59,737 nt of DNA from WJMB01 sp964581465 (GTDB lineage Bacteria; RBG-13-66-14). Positions 50,863-58,770 of the stretch are shown in pieces (position 1 is the first letter of the stretch; each line of letters begins with the position of its first letter). The position numbers and the translations under genes are program-made. Below the pieces are notes generated by a model. The model was given only the letters and a program-made list of their open reading frames with translations, made no database searches and was not told where the DNA came from. The stretch is from the NCBI GenBank assembly GCA_964581465.1, contig CAZOOP010000019.1, positions 1-59,737 on the forward strand. Reading direction: 5' to 3'.

Positions 50863-51422
50863 TGGTAGTCCAGTTCACGGACATCCAGCCAGCCGTGGAA
50901 ACTGCGCCCGGCCTCGGCCAGGTCGTACTCCAGGTTCTCGGCGGCCTCGATGACCTTGTCGCAATAGAGGGTCAGTTTGGTCTGGAAGAAACCGGGCAGC
51001 GCCTCGGCGTCTTCCTCGCTGAAGGCGAAGTTGTCGATGAAGATGATGTATCCGTTAGCCAGCTCGATAAAGCCGGTTGCCACCACGAGTTTCTTCTCCT
51101 GGTAGCTCATGATCGGTTCCAGCTCGTAACTACGCTCGAAGTCGATGATCAGCTCGTTGCAACGCTGCACGTAGGCGGCGGCCTCATCGATCAGCTCCCG
51201 CTCCAGGGGTTCGATCTGATCCGCCTGGAGAGCTCGGACATCCTCGATGGTCAGGATGAAATCCTCGAGCAGTTCCATCAGAGCCTGATCGGAATCGCGC
51301 ACCTCGGCGAGGTACTCGTCGAGGACCTCCTGTTGCTCGCTGGTTTCATCGCAGCCGTGCGTAACGGGCAATAGAACGCAGCAGACCGTTACCAGAAGGC
51401 GGCGGAGGAGACGCTTCTTCAT
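50859..51422 (-). CDS. Helical, acidic lipoprotein
   Basis: A 187-residue lipoprotein with a basic start (MKKRLLRRLL) and lipobox VTHGC (Cys near residue 24). The mature part is acidic and helical (QEVLDEYLAEVRDSDQALME, then IEPLERELIDEAAAYVQRC), with Trp and Phe near the C-terminus (AGRSFHGWLDVRELDYQ). It is the first gene of the three-gene run and its stop overlaps the next start by 4 nt. It may be a distant sibling of the next lipoprotein. Function unknown. Confidence 0.65.
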   Translation of the reverse strand: MKKRLLRRLLVTVCCVLLPVTHGCDETSEQQEVLDEYLAEVRDSDQALMELLEDFILTIEDVRALQADQIEPLERELIDEAAAYVQRCNELIIDFERSYELEPIMSYQEKKLVVATGFIELANGYIIFIDNFAFSEEDAEALPGFFQTKLTLYCDKVIEAAENLEYDLAEAGRSFHGWLDVRELDYQ

Positions 51423-52106
51423 TGACTGCCCCTTTCCGGGTGGTGCGTTGCCGTAATGATAACAAAAACACGCCCGCGACGGTTAACCCGGGTCCCCGGC
51501 TGGTCAGCCTGGACCTGCGTTGTTATACTGACCCGCTGGCAAACGGCCTCGCCAAGGCGGACGTCTGATCCCTCCGTGGCTGCGGGCCAATGTTTTCACA
51601 TGGGCTCGTTAAAAGATTAGGCATCATGGAACGTGTTCGGACCAAATCAGGCTGATTGAGATCGACCTGCCGGGCCGTTATTGACTCCCTGAAATACGCC
51701 TTCTAGCAGCAAGCGTTCATTTGGCATGCCCTTATTGCTTGTTATTATGACACTTAGACTTCTGCGGCTATCCGCCGCCAGGGTAGATACCGGTCCGTTG
51801 GTATCAGGGTTCGCCAAGGATCGCCAAGGATCAGGCCCGTGTAATTTGCCACTTTTTAACTACCCGTTTTGTGACAGATATCATAAGGGTATCACCTCTA
51901 TTATCAGCTATATACAATCACGATCAGGTCCGGATAGGGTATACGATCCCAAGCGTATTTACAACTGACGCCCCCAGCCGTTCCCCTCTGGCAGCACGCA
52001 GCGCTCGATCAGTTTCGGTGCTGAACGAACTCAACATGAGTCAATCAACGGCTCTTCCCGAGCCAGCCGTTATCCGACAGCTGATTTCAACCAGCCGCCC
52101 GCGCCC
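51423..52106. other. Intergenic region with inverted repeat copy
   Basis: About 680 bp with the dispersed repeat copy G, reversed (51620-51950). Before and after it I see no further gene. Confidence 0.45.
51620..51950 (-). repeat. Dispersed ~320-bp repeat, copy G (reverse)
   Basis: The reverse complement of copies B-D. Its left end reads GGCATCATGGAACGTGTTCG (51620-51639), and the right end, read from the opposite strand, begins GGGATCGTATACCCTATCCG (51950 back to 51931). Over the first 24 bases these two ends match at 16 positions, an imperfect terminal inverted repeat. Internal landmarks are GGCCGTTATTGACTCCCTGA, TTATTGCTTGTTATTATGAC and CCGGATAGGGTATACGATCC. Confidence 0.85.
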
Positions 52107-52619
52107 ATGAACCAGCCCCGTTTACTGCGCGACGAGCCCGCCGAAACCCGCGCCTACGCCGAGCATCTCGAGCGAGTGGGTTCAACCAATCACGCACCCA
52201 GACTCGCCGACCCGCAGGCCTTCGTTCTGGGCGTTTTCGATGGAGCGGAGCTGATAGCCCACCTGGCGGTGCTGCTTCAGCCCCTGGTCCATCGCGCCGA
52301 TGAGCCGATCGCGCTGCTGGAGCTGGACAATGAATCCTTCACCGACGCCTATCCCCCTGGCCTCATCGAGGGCTTCGTCCAGACCTTCGACGTCGAGGAG
52401 CCCTACCGCCGCCGGGGGACCGGCTCGCGACTGCAACTCGCCGCCCTCGAGGAGAGCCGCCGCCGGGGCGCCCACCAACTGCGCTCCTGGTCCTCCCTGG
52501 ACCGACCCGCCAACTACGCCCTGAAGATCGCCCTGGGCTTCGCCGTCCACCCCGGTCATTCCTACCTCCCCGCCAATGATCGCTGGGTCCGCGGGGTCTA
52601 CTTCGTCAAGCCGGTCTGA
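52107..52619 (+). CDS. GNAT-family acetyltransferase
   Basis: A 170-residue protein of the GNAT fold. The acetyl-CoA-binding motif is VEEPYRRRGTGSRLQLAALE near residue 99 (the Q/R-x-x-G-x-G/A form). The part before, FVLGVFDGAELIAHLAVLLQ, is the usual pair of strands. The C-terminal half (NYALKIALGFAVHPGHSYLP) is typical too. It transfers an acetyl group to an amine; the substrate is not known. queA starts 2 nt after its stop, so they form an operon. Confidence 0.85.
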   Translation: MNQPRLLRDEPAETRAYAEHLERVGSTNHAPRLADPQAFVLGVFDGAELIAHLAVLLQPLVHRADEPIALLELDNESFTDAYPPGLIEGFVQTFDVEEPYRRRGTGSRLQLAALEESRRRGAHQLRSWSSLDRPANYALKIALGFAVHPGHSYLPANDRWVRGVYFVKPV

Positions 52620-52621
52620 AT

Positions 52622-53668
52622 ATGCCCCTCTACGCCGCCGATTACGACTACGACCTCCCCGAGGAGCTCATCGCCCAACAGCCCGTCGAGCGCCGGGACG
52701 ACTCCCGGTTGATGGTGCTGGTGGGCAACCGCGAGCCCGCGCATCACCGCTTCGTCGACTTGCCCAAGCTGCTGCGCGAGGGCGATGTGCTGGTGGTCAA
52801 CGACACCCGGGTCATCCCGGCGCGCATCCGCGGCGTCAAGCGCGACGGCGGCGCCCGGGTCGAGGCCCTGCTGCTGGCCGACCTGGGCGAGGGTCGCTGG
52901 ACCGCCCTGGCCAAACCGGGTCGACGCCTCCACGTCGGCAGCTACATCGACTTCCGCGGCGGTGTCCGCGGCGAGGTGCTGGCCAAGCTCGGCGACGGCC
53001 AACTCGTCCTCGAACTGAGCTCGGAGAGACCCTTGCTCGAAATCCTCGACGAGTTCGGCGAGGCTCCACTGCCGCCCTACATCCGCCGGCCACGCGGCGC
53101 CGACGCCACCGACAGCCGTCGCTACCAGACCATCTACGCCCGGCGACCCGGCTCCATCGCCGCCCCCACCGCCGGACTGCACTTCACCCCCGGGTTGATC
53201 AACCGCCTGCAGGGCCTGGGATTCCACTGGCTGACCGTCACCCTTCACGTCGGCTTCGGCACCTTCGCCCCCCTGCCCGAGAACGACCTCGGTGGCCACC
53301 ACCTGCACTCCGAGCGCTACTCCATCGGCAAGAAGACCGCCCGGCAAATCAACGAGGCCCGCCTGGCCGGACGGCGTATCATCGCCGTGGGCACCACTAC
53401 CGCCCGCGTGCTGGAAACACTGGCAGACGAGCGCGGCCTTATCCGCCACGGCGCCGGCGAGACCGAACTCTTCATCCACCCCCCCTACCGCTTCCGCGCC
53501 GTCGACGGCCTGATCACCAACTTTCACCTGCCCCGCTCCAGCCTGCTGATGCTCGTCGCCGCCCTCGTCGGGCGCGAGCGTATCCTGCACGCCTATCGCG
53601 AGGCCGTCGCCCACCGCTACCGCTTCTATTCATACGGCGACGCCATGCTGCTGCTGCCCCTGGGATGA
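52622..53668 (+). CDS. queA: tRNA preQ1(34) S-adenosylmethionine ribosyltransferase-isomerase QueA
   Basis: A 348-residue enzyme of queuosine synthesis. It starts YDYDLPEELIAQQPVERRDD, then VLVVNDTRVIPARIRG, and has the diagnostic ARRPGSIAAPTAGLHFTP and THHRP-type region RIIAVGTTTARVLETLAD, NFHLPRSSLLMLVAALVGRE at the end. It transfers the ribosyl part of SAM to preQ1 in the tRNA anticodon. Length is standard. A sigma-54-type palindrome begins 63 nt after its stop. Confidence 0.95.
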   Translation: MPLYAADYDYDLPEELIAQQPVERRDDSRLMVLVGNREPAHHRFVDLPKLLREGDVLVVNDTRVIPARIRGVKRDGGARVEALLLADLGEGRWTALAKPGRRLHVGSYIDFRGGVRGEVLAKLGDGQLVLELSSERPLLEILDEFGEAPLPPYIRRPRGADATDSRRYQTIYARRPGSIAAPTAGLHFTPGLINRLQGLGFHWLTVTLHVGFGTFAPLPENDLGGHHLHSERYSIGKKTARQINEARLAGRRIIAVGTTTARVLETLADERGLIRHGAGETELFIHPPYRFRAVDGLITNFHLPRSSLLMLVAALVGRERILHAYREAVAHRYRFYSYGDAMLLLPLG

Positions 53669-53730
53669 GCCAAACGCCGCCGCCGGGTCCCCAGCCGACC
53701 CGGCCGCCGCCGACCGCGCTCCCCACGCCC

Positions 53731-53814
53731 GGCGTTGGCACGTTTCTTGCGGAGGCCCGGGTGGGCTTCCCGCGAGGGGCCGCCCCGCCCTGCTGCAAGA
53801 AACGTGCCAACGCC
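53731..53814. repeat. Sigma-54-type palindrome, copy P6
   Basis: Arms 53731-53750 and 53795-53814 are a perfect 20-bp inverted repeat with a 44-nt loop. The core is GTTGGCACGTTTCTTGC. The loop is asymmetric and reversed with respect to P2-P4: GCGGAG is on the left and CTGCTGC on the right, whereas P4 has GCAGCAG on the left. It begins 63 nt after queA. Confidence 0.92.
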
Positions 53815-53918
53815 TCCCTGGCGGACACCGGCGCGGGTGGCTTTGTCGAGGGCCTGGTCGGCGGGGGACCCGGCGGCGGCGTAAGGGTGCATACTGGTAG
53901 ATTAGTGTGCTCCAGAAT

Positions 53919-53954
53919 GCGAAAGGGACCGACCCGATGGTCGGTCCCTTTCGC
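53919..53954. terminator. Perfect 16-bp hairpin between convergent genes
   Basis: GCGAAAGGGACCGACC (53919-53934) pairs perfectly with GGTCGGTCCCTTTCGC (53939-53954) across a 4-nt loop. A T tract is absent on both sides, so it may be a factor-dependent terminator or a protein site rather than a classic terminator. It sits between queA and the minus-strand methyltransferase gene. Confidence 0.65.
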
Positions 53955-53979
53955 CGGGCTTGACGTTGACTGTCAGCCG

Positions 53980-54840
53980 TTACGGCGCCGGTGGGGGCGG
54001 CGGGGTGGGGTGGGCCGTGGCCGGCTCCTCGACGGTCAGTTCCTCCTCGGTGCCGTCTCCGTTGCCGGAATCGGGGGGGCGCAGGGCGTCGTCGGGCAGG
54101 TGGTAGAGGCGCCAGTCCAGGGAAACCTCGAAGGAGGCCGGACCCTGCCAATCGTCGGCGGGCCTGTCTTTCTTGTAATCGTAGAGGTCCAGCAGGCCGC
54201 TCATCGCCGCGGCGTAGGCCAGGGAGACTTTCTCGAGCGTGGCCCGGCCGCCGTCGAGGCGCTCGAGAGCGCCGTCGTGGGGGATCTCGTTCTGTTTCCA
54301 GCCCCGGCTCAGTCCGTACTCGTAGAGTTCGTTCTCGCGCTCGGTCTCGCCGCCGCCGAACCACCAGGCGGGAAAGGCCACCAGGACCATCCCGCGGTCC
54401 AGGGCGTAATCGGCCAGAAGGGAAAGGTTGAGGACGTCGCCGCGGCGCAGACCGTCGAAGGAGGTCACCAGCCCGAAGGCGCGCTTACGCGGGCGGACCT
54501 CGTTTTCACCGCGCTGGGCAAGGCCGGGCAGCGTGCCGTTGAAGAAACAGACATTGTGGCGTCCGAGGGCGTAGAGACCCCCGGCGGCGATAATGCACTG
54601 GGTCCGCGAGCGGTCGAGGGCCACCACGTGCTTGTAACGCCCGGCCAGGGCTGCTGTCCAGAAACCGATGCCGCAGCCCACCTCGAGGGCCGCGCCGTCC
54701 ATCGGGTGGGTGCCCAGGACATCTTTGCAGAACTCCTCGCGTTTCCGGAGAAGCTCGCCCTCGACCACCAGACGGGGGCCGTAGCGGTGGTTGATGGAGT
54801 TCCTTGGGTTGAGACCCAGACCGTCTAGCAGCTCGGACAT
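53980..54840 (-). CDS. SAM-methyltransferase-like protein with proline-rich tail
   Basis: A 286-residue protein. Motif I-like ALEVGCGIGFWTAALAGRYK near residue 51 is followed by VVALDRSRTQCIIAAG and GLVTSFDGLRRGDVLNLSLL, so the first 180 residues look like a class I methyltransferase. The end is unusual, with an acidic stretch then TAHPTPPPPPAP. It converges with queA. Closest general label is a class I methyltransferase; the substrate is not known. It has a fair ribosome site (AAAGGATG) before ATG. Confidence 0.65.
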   Translation of the reverse strand: MSELLDGLGLNPRNSINHRYGPRLVVEGELLRKREEFCKDVLGTHPMDGAALEVGCGIGFWTAALAGRYKHVVALDRSRTQCIIAAGGLYALGRHNVCFFNGTLPGLAQRGENEVRPRKRAFGLVTSFDGLRRGDVLNLSLLADYALDRGMVLVAFPAWWFGGGETERENELYEYGLSRGWKQNEIPHDGALERLDGGRATLEKVSLAYAAAMSGLLDLYDYKKDRPADDWQGPASFEVSLDWRLYHLPDDALRPPDSGNGDGTEEELTVEEPATAHPTPPPPPAP

Positions 54841-55051
54841 CCCGTTTTCATCCTTTGAAAAGGCGGTTGTTTGGTCCTGTCATACCTGTATGTGAGTCTA
54901 GCAGTCGAGACACCGCGATATCTATTCGCGGCTGGTAATTTGCCCTTTTTCTCCGCTTCCGTCGGTCCGGTCGACCCAGGTCGTCACGACTCCCTGGTAT
55001 ACTGAGTCTGTTTGAGATACGGTCGACTCTTCAACAACGTGAGGAGGAAGC

Positions 55052-56404
55052 GTGAACTGGTTGCCCTGGGTCGTCGGCGGCGTGATCGGGATCATCGTCG
55101 GCGGTGTGATAGCGGGACTGTTGGCCAAGCTGCGTCGCGGTGACGCGGTCAGTCGCGTCAAATTCGACGAGATCGCGCGGGAGCGCATCAAGCTCGAGGA
55201 GCGGGTTTCACAACTGGAGCAGCGCCGTCAGGAGTTGAGCGGCGAGAACCGGGAGCTGGACGAGCGCCTGGACTCCCTGGAGCGGCAGAAAGCCTCCGCC
55301 GAGGCCACACTCAAGGCCGAGCGGAATAACCTGGCCGAGCAGAGACGCCTACTCGACGAGGCCGAGAAGAAGCTCAAGGACGCCTTCAACGCTCTTGCCG
55401 CCGAGGCTCTCGGCAAGACCAGCGAGTCCTTCCTGAAGAACGCCGACGAAAAGCTCAAGGCCACGACGGAGCCCCTGAACAAGAAACTGGAGCAGTACCG
55501 CCAGTTGACTCAGAAGATCATCGGCGACTACGGCGGGGTCGACAAGCAGTTGGACAAGCTGGACAAGCAGACCCGGCTGCTGGTGGACGCCCTCAAGCGT
55601 CCCCAGGTCAGCGGTCGCTGGGGCGAGTCGACGCTGCGCCGTTTGGTCGAGTTGGCCGGAATGTCCGACTACTGCGACTTCGACGAGCAGTTCACCGTGA
55701 CAAGCGATCAGGGCCGTCTGCGCCCGGACATGGTCGTCCGCCTGCCCAACGATCGGGTGATCGTCATCGACGCCAAGACCTCGGGGGACCACTACCTCAA
55801 GGCCCTGGAGGCCGACACCGACGAGGACCGGGCGGCGGCGATGAGCGAGTACGCCCGGACGGTCAAGGATCGCCTGAACGAGCTCTCGCGCAAGGGCTAT
55901 ACCGAGATGTTCGAGCATACCCCGGAGTTCGTCGTTCAGTTCCTGCCCAACGAGGCCTACTTCGTCGCCGCCCTGGACATCGATCCCACGTTGATCGAGA
56001 CCGGCTGGAAGCAAGGCGTCATGCTGGCCTCGCCGACCACGCTGATCTCCCTGCTGCTGGCCGTGGCCCAGGGCTGGAAGGAGGAGAAGCTCAAGGACAC
56101 CGTCGAGCTGATCGCCAAGGAGGGCGGTGAGCTCTACGACCGGCTCTGTGTGATGGGCGGGCACGTCGTCGATCTCGGAAAGAAACTCAACGGCGCCGTC
56201 TCTTCCTACGACGACTTCGTCGGCTCGGTCGAGGGCCGCCTGCTCCCCTCGGCCCGGCGTCTCAAGGAACTCAGCGCGGCTTCGAACAAGCCTTTGCCGG
56301 AGATGACGCCCCTGGCGCGACATAGCCGGGTGGCCACCGCCCCGGAGCTCCAGGCCGGTTCGAGCGATACAGACTCAATAGGCGATTCCGGCGAGGAAGA
56401 CTGA
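55052..56404 (+). CDS. rmuC: DNA recombination protein RmuC
   Basis: A 450-residue RmuC: an N-terminal membrane helix (about residues 5-25), a long coiled coil (residues 35-150) and the conserved C-terminal nuclease-like domain. The diagnostic parts are QVSGRWGESTLRRLVELAGM, RPDMVVRLPNDRVIVIDAKT and FVVQFLPNEAYFVAALDI. The VIDAKTS motif resembles restriction-type nuclease cores. RmuC limits recombination at inverted repeats. The GTG at 55052 has GAGGAGG upstream. A possible -10 TATACT is at 54998-55003. Confidence 0.93.
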   Translation: MNWLPWVVGGVIGIIVGGVIAGLLAKLRRGDAVSRVKFDEIARERIKLEERVSQLEQRRQELSGENRELDERLDSLERQKASAEATLKAERNNLAEQRRLLDEAEKKLKDAFNALAAEALGKTSESFLKNADEKLKATTEPLNKKLEQYRQLTQKIIGDYGGVDKQLDKLDKQTRLLVDALKRPQVSGRWGESTLRRLVELAGMSDYCDFDEQFTVTSDQGRLRPDMVVRLPNDRVIVIDAKTSGDHYLKALEADTDEDRAAAMSEYARTVKDRLNELSRKGYTEMFEHTPEFVVQFLPNEAYFVAALDIDPTLIETGWKQGVMLASPTTLISLLLAVAQGWKEEKLKDTVELIAKEGGELYDRLCVMGGHVVDLGKKLNGAVSSYDDFVGSVEGRLLPSARRLKELSAASNKPLPEMTPLARHSRVATAPELQAGSSDTDSIGDSGEED

Positions 56405-56512
56405 AGCAAACTAAAGTATCGTGCTGGTCTTCACGAGGCCGATTTGTTAGAATCCGGGCGGTTTAAACCGCCCTATTTCCATAACTAAGGCAACCCTCGA
56501 CAGGAGGCGCCA

Positions 56513-57454
56513 ATGCCCAAAATGCTGGAGATACGCTGGCACGCCCGCGGCGGTCAGGGCGCCGTCACCGCCTCGAAGGTCCTGGCCGACGCGGCCCTGG
56601 AGGCCGGCAAGCACGTCCAGTCCTTCCCCGAGTACGGCTCCGAGCGGATGGGAGCGCCGATCAAGGCTTTCAACCGCGTCAGCGACGAAGAGATCATCAT
56701 CTACTCCCAGGTCACCAACCCCGAGATCGTCATCGTTCTCGACGAGACCCTGCTCTCCAACATCGACATCGCCGAGGGCCTGGTCGAGGGCGGCATCATT
56801 CTGATCAACACCGAGGCCTCGCCCGACGCCATCCGCAAGAAGATCGTCAGCGGCGACAAGTACCGAGTCTACACCATCGACGCCACGGGGATCAGCCGCA
56901 AGCATCTGGGTCGCCGGATGCCCAACACGCCGACCATCGGCGCGCTGGCCTCGCTGATCGACCTGCTCGACGCCAAGGACATCGCCGAGAGCTTCAAGAA
57001 GAACTACTCGGAGAAGTTCACCGCCGAAGTGGTCGAGAAGAACGTCGCGGCCATCCTGGAGGCGGCCGAAAAGGTCTCGGGCGAAGACACCGCCAAAGGC
57101 GAGGGCGGTCGCGAGGCCATGGCCTCGAGCTGGACCGGCACCGAGCCCTACACCGACCTGCCCCGCGCCGGGATGATCATCGCCTCGGACAGTCACGAGC
57201 ACATCTACGCCGGCAACGCCCGGGACTACAACACCGGCGCCTGGCGCGCCGACCGTCCGGTCTGGCACGCCGACAAGTGCATCCACTGCTTCCGCTGCTT
57301 CATCTTCTGCCCGGACTCGGCGATCACCTTCGACCCCGAGACGCGCAAGATCACCGGGCACGACTACCTGCACTGCAAGGGCTGCGGCCTGTGCGCCGAG
57401 ACCTGTCCCGACAAGGTCCGGGCGATCACCATGACCAAGGAGACCGTCGAGTAG
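56513..57454 (+). CDS. 2-Oxoacid:ferredoxin oxidoreductase, fused gamma and delta subunits
   Basis: A 313-residue fusion. Residues 1-185 are the gamma subunit: EIRWHARGGQGAVTASKVLA, FPEYGSERMGAPIKAFNR and MPNTPTIGALASLI. Residues 190-313 are the delta subunit ending in two [4Fe-4S] motifs, CIHCFRCFIFCPDS near 260 and CKGCGLCAETCP near 289, which pass electrons to ferredoxin. The whole is like the pyruvate/2-ketoisovalerate oxidoreductases of anaerobes. It is the first gene of a three-gene operon (gamma/delta, alpha, beta). AGGAGGCGCC precedes the ATG. Confidence 0.9.
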   Translation: MPKMLEIRWHARGGQGAVTASKVLADAALEAGKHVQSFPEYGSERMGAPIKAFNRVSDEEIIIYSQVTNPEIVIVLDETLLSNIDIAEGLVEGGIILINTEASPDAIRKKIVSGDKYRVYTIDATGISRKHLGRRMPNTPTIGALASLIDLLDAKDIAESFKKNYSEKFTAEVVEKNVAAILEAAEKVSGEDTAKGEGGREAMASSWTGTEPYTDLPRAGMIIASDSHEHIYAGNARDYNTGAWRADRPVWHADKCIHCFRCFIFCPDSAITFDPETRKITGHDYLHCKGCGLCAETCPDKVRAITMTKETVE

Positions 57455-57551
57455 GCGGTCCGTCCCTGTTCAACGTTTTCGACATCCACACGAACCGCCG
57501 GCGGACGTTCCCCGAACGTGAACGAGCCGTCCGCGGGCGGAAGGAGGAACC

Positions 57552-58754
57552 GTGGCAAAGAAGACAATCGCGCTGACGGGGAACCAGGCGGTCGCCTACG
57601 GGATGATGCAGATCAACCCCGACGTGGTGGCGGCCTACCCGATCACCCCCCAGACCGCGCTGATGCAGAAATTCGCCGACTTCCACGCCGACGGCGAGGT
57701 CGACACCGAGCTGGTGCTGGTGGAGAGCGAGCACTCGGCGATGAGCGCCTGCGTGGGCTCTTCGGCGGCCGGCGCCCGGACGATGACCGCCACCAGCGCC
57801 AACGGTCTGGCGCTGATGTTCGAGATCGTCTACATCGCCGCCTCGACGCGCCTGCCCATCGTGATGCCCGTGGTCAACCGGGCCCTTTCGGCGCCGATCA
57901 ACATCCAGTGCGACCACTCCGACTCGATGGCCTGCCGCGACTCGGGCTGGATTCAGCTCTACAGCCGCAACGCCCAGGAGGCCTACGAGAACACCATCAT
58001 GGCGATGCGCATCGCCGAACACCCCGACGTACTGCTGCCCACCATGGTCTGTCTGGACGGCTTCATCACCTCCCACGGGATGGAGAACGTCACCGTCTAC
58101 GACAAGTCCGACGTCCAAGCCTTCATCGGCACCTACGAGCCGACCAACCACCTGCTCGATCCCGAGCTGCCGGTGACCATCGGCCCGCTGGACTTCTCCG
58201 ACTACTACTTCGAGCACAAGCGCGGCCAGATCGACGCGATGAATGCCGCCCGCCGGGTCGTCCTCGACGTCTCGAAGGAGTTCGCCGACAAGTTCGGCAC
58301 CCGTGACTACGGCTACTTCAAGCCCTACCACCTCGATGACGCCGAGACGGCGATCATCGTACTCAACTCGACCGGCGGCACCGTCGAGTACGTCGTCGAC
58401 GAGCTGCGCGCCAAGGGCGAGAAGGTCGGCGCCCTCTCGCTGCGCTGCTTCCGCCCCTTCCCGGGCGAGGAGCTGGCCGCGGCCCTGGCCCACGTCAAAG
58501 CCGTGGCGGTGATGGACCGTCTGGAGAGCTTCGGCGCCCTGGGCGGGCCGGTCTACAACGAGCTGCGCTCGGTGATGTTCGACATGGACGCCCGTCCCAA
58601 GATCATCAGCCGCACCTACGGCCTGGGCGGCAAGACCGTCGACAACGAGCACATCCACACCCTGTTCACCGAACTGAAGACTCTGGCCGGCGGTGGCAGC
58701 GCCGACCAGCACGGCTACCTCAACGTCCGCGAGCCCGCCGGCTCGTCGGCCTAG
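57552..58754 (+). CDS. porA: 2-Oxoacid:ferredoxin oxidoreductase alpha subunit (pyruvate synthase type)
   Basis: A 400-residue alpha subunit. It begins KKTIALTGNQAVAYGMMQIN, then AAYPITPQTALMQKFADFHA, SEHSAMSACVGSSAAGARTM, and has the core TMTATSANGLALMFEIVYIA. The C-terminal part with ALSLRCFRPFPGEELAAALA is the usual domain II. With the gamma/delta and beta subunits it oxidises a 2-oxoacid (probably pyruvate) to acyl-CoA, CO2 and reduced ferredoxin, or does the reverse. The GTG start has GGAGGA upstream. Substrate within the POR group is inferred. Confidence 0.9.
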   Translation: MAKKTIALTGNQAVAYGMMQINPDVVAAYPITPQTALMQKFADFHADGEVDTELVLVESEHSAMSACVGSSAAGARTMTATSANGLALMFEIVYIAASTRLPIVMPVVNRALSAPINIQCDHSDSMACRDSGWIQLYSRNAQEAYENTIMAMRIAEHPDVLLPTMVCLDGFITSHGMENVTVYDKSDVQAFIGTYEPTNHLLDPELPVTIGPLDFSDYYFEHKRGQIDAMNAARRVVLDVSKEFADKFGTRDYGYFKPYHLDDAETAIIVLNSTGGTVEYVVDELRAKGEKVGALSLRCFRPFPGEELAAALAHVKAVAVMDRLESFGALGGPVYNELRSVMFDMDARPKIISRTYGLGGKTVDNEHIHTLFTELKTLAGGGSADQHGYLNVREPAGSSA

Positions 58755-58770
58755 CGCGGGAGGCACCACG

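Noticed and set aside
52576..54828. A 750-codon open frame on the plus strand over queA
   Set aside because: It overlaps the well-supported queA in another frame and is Arg/Pro/Ala-rich nonsense, a typical GC-rich shadow.
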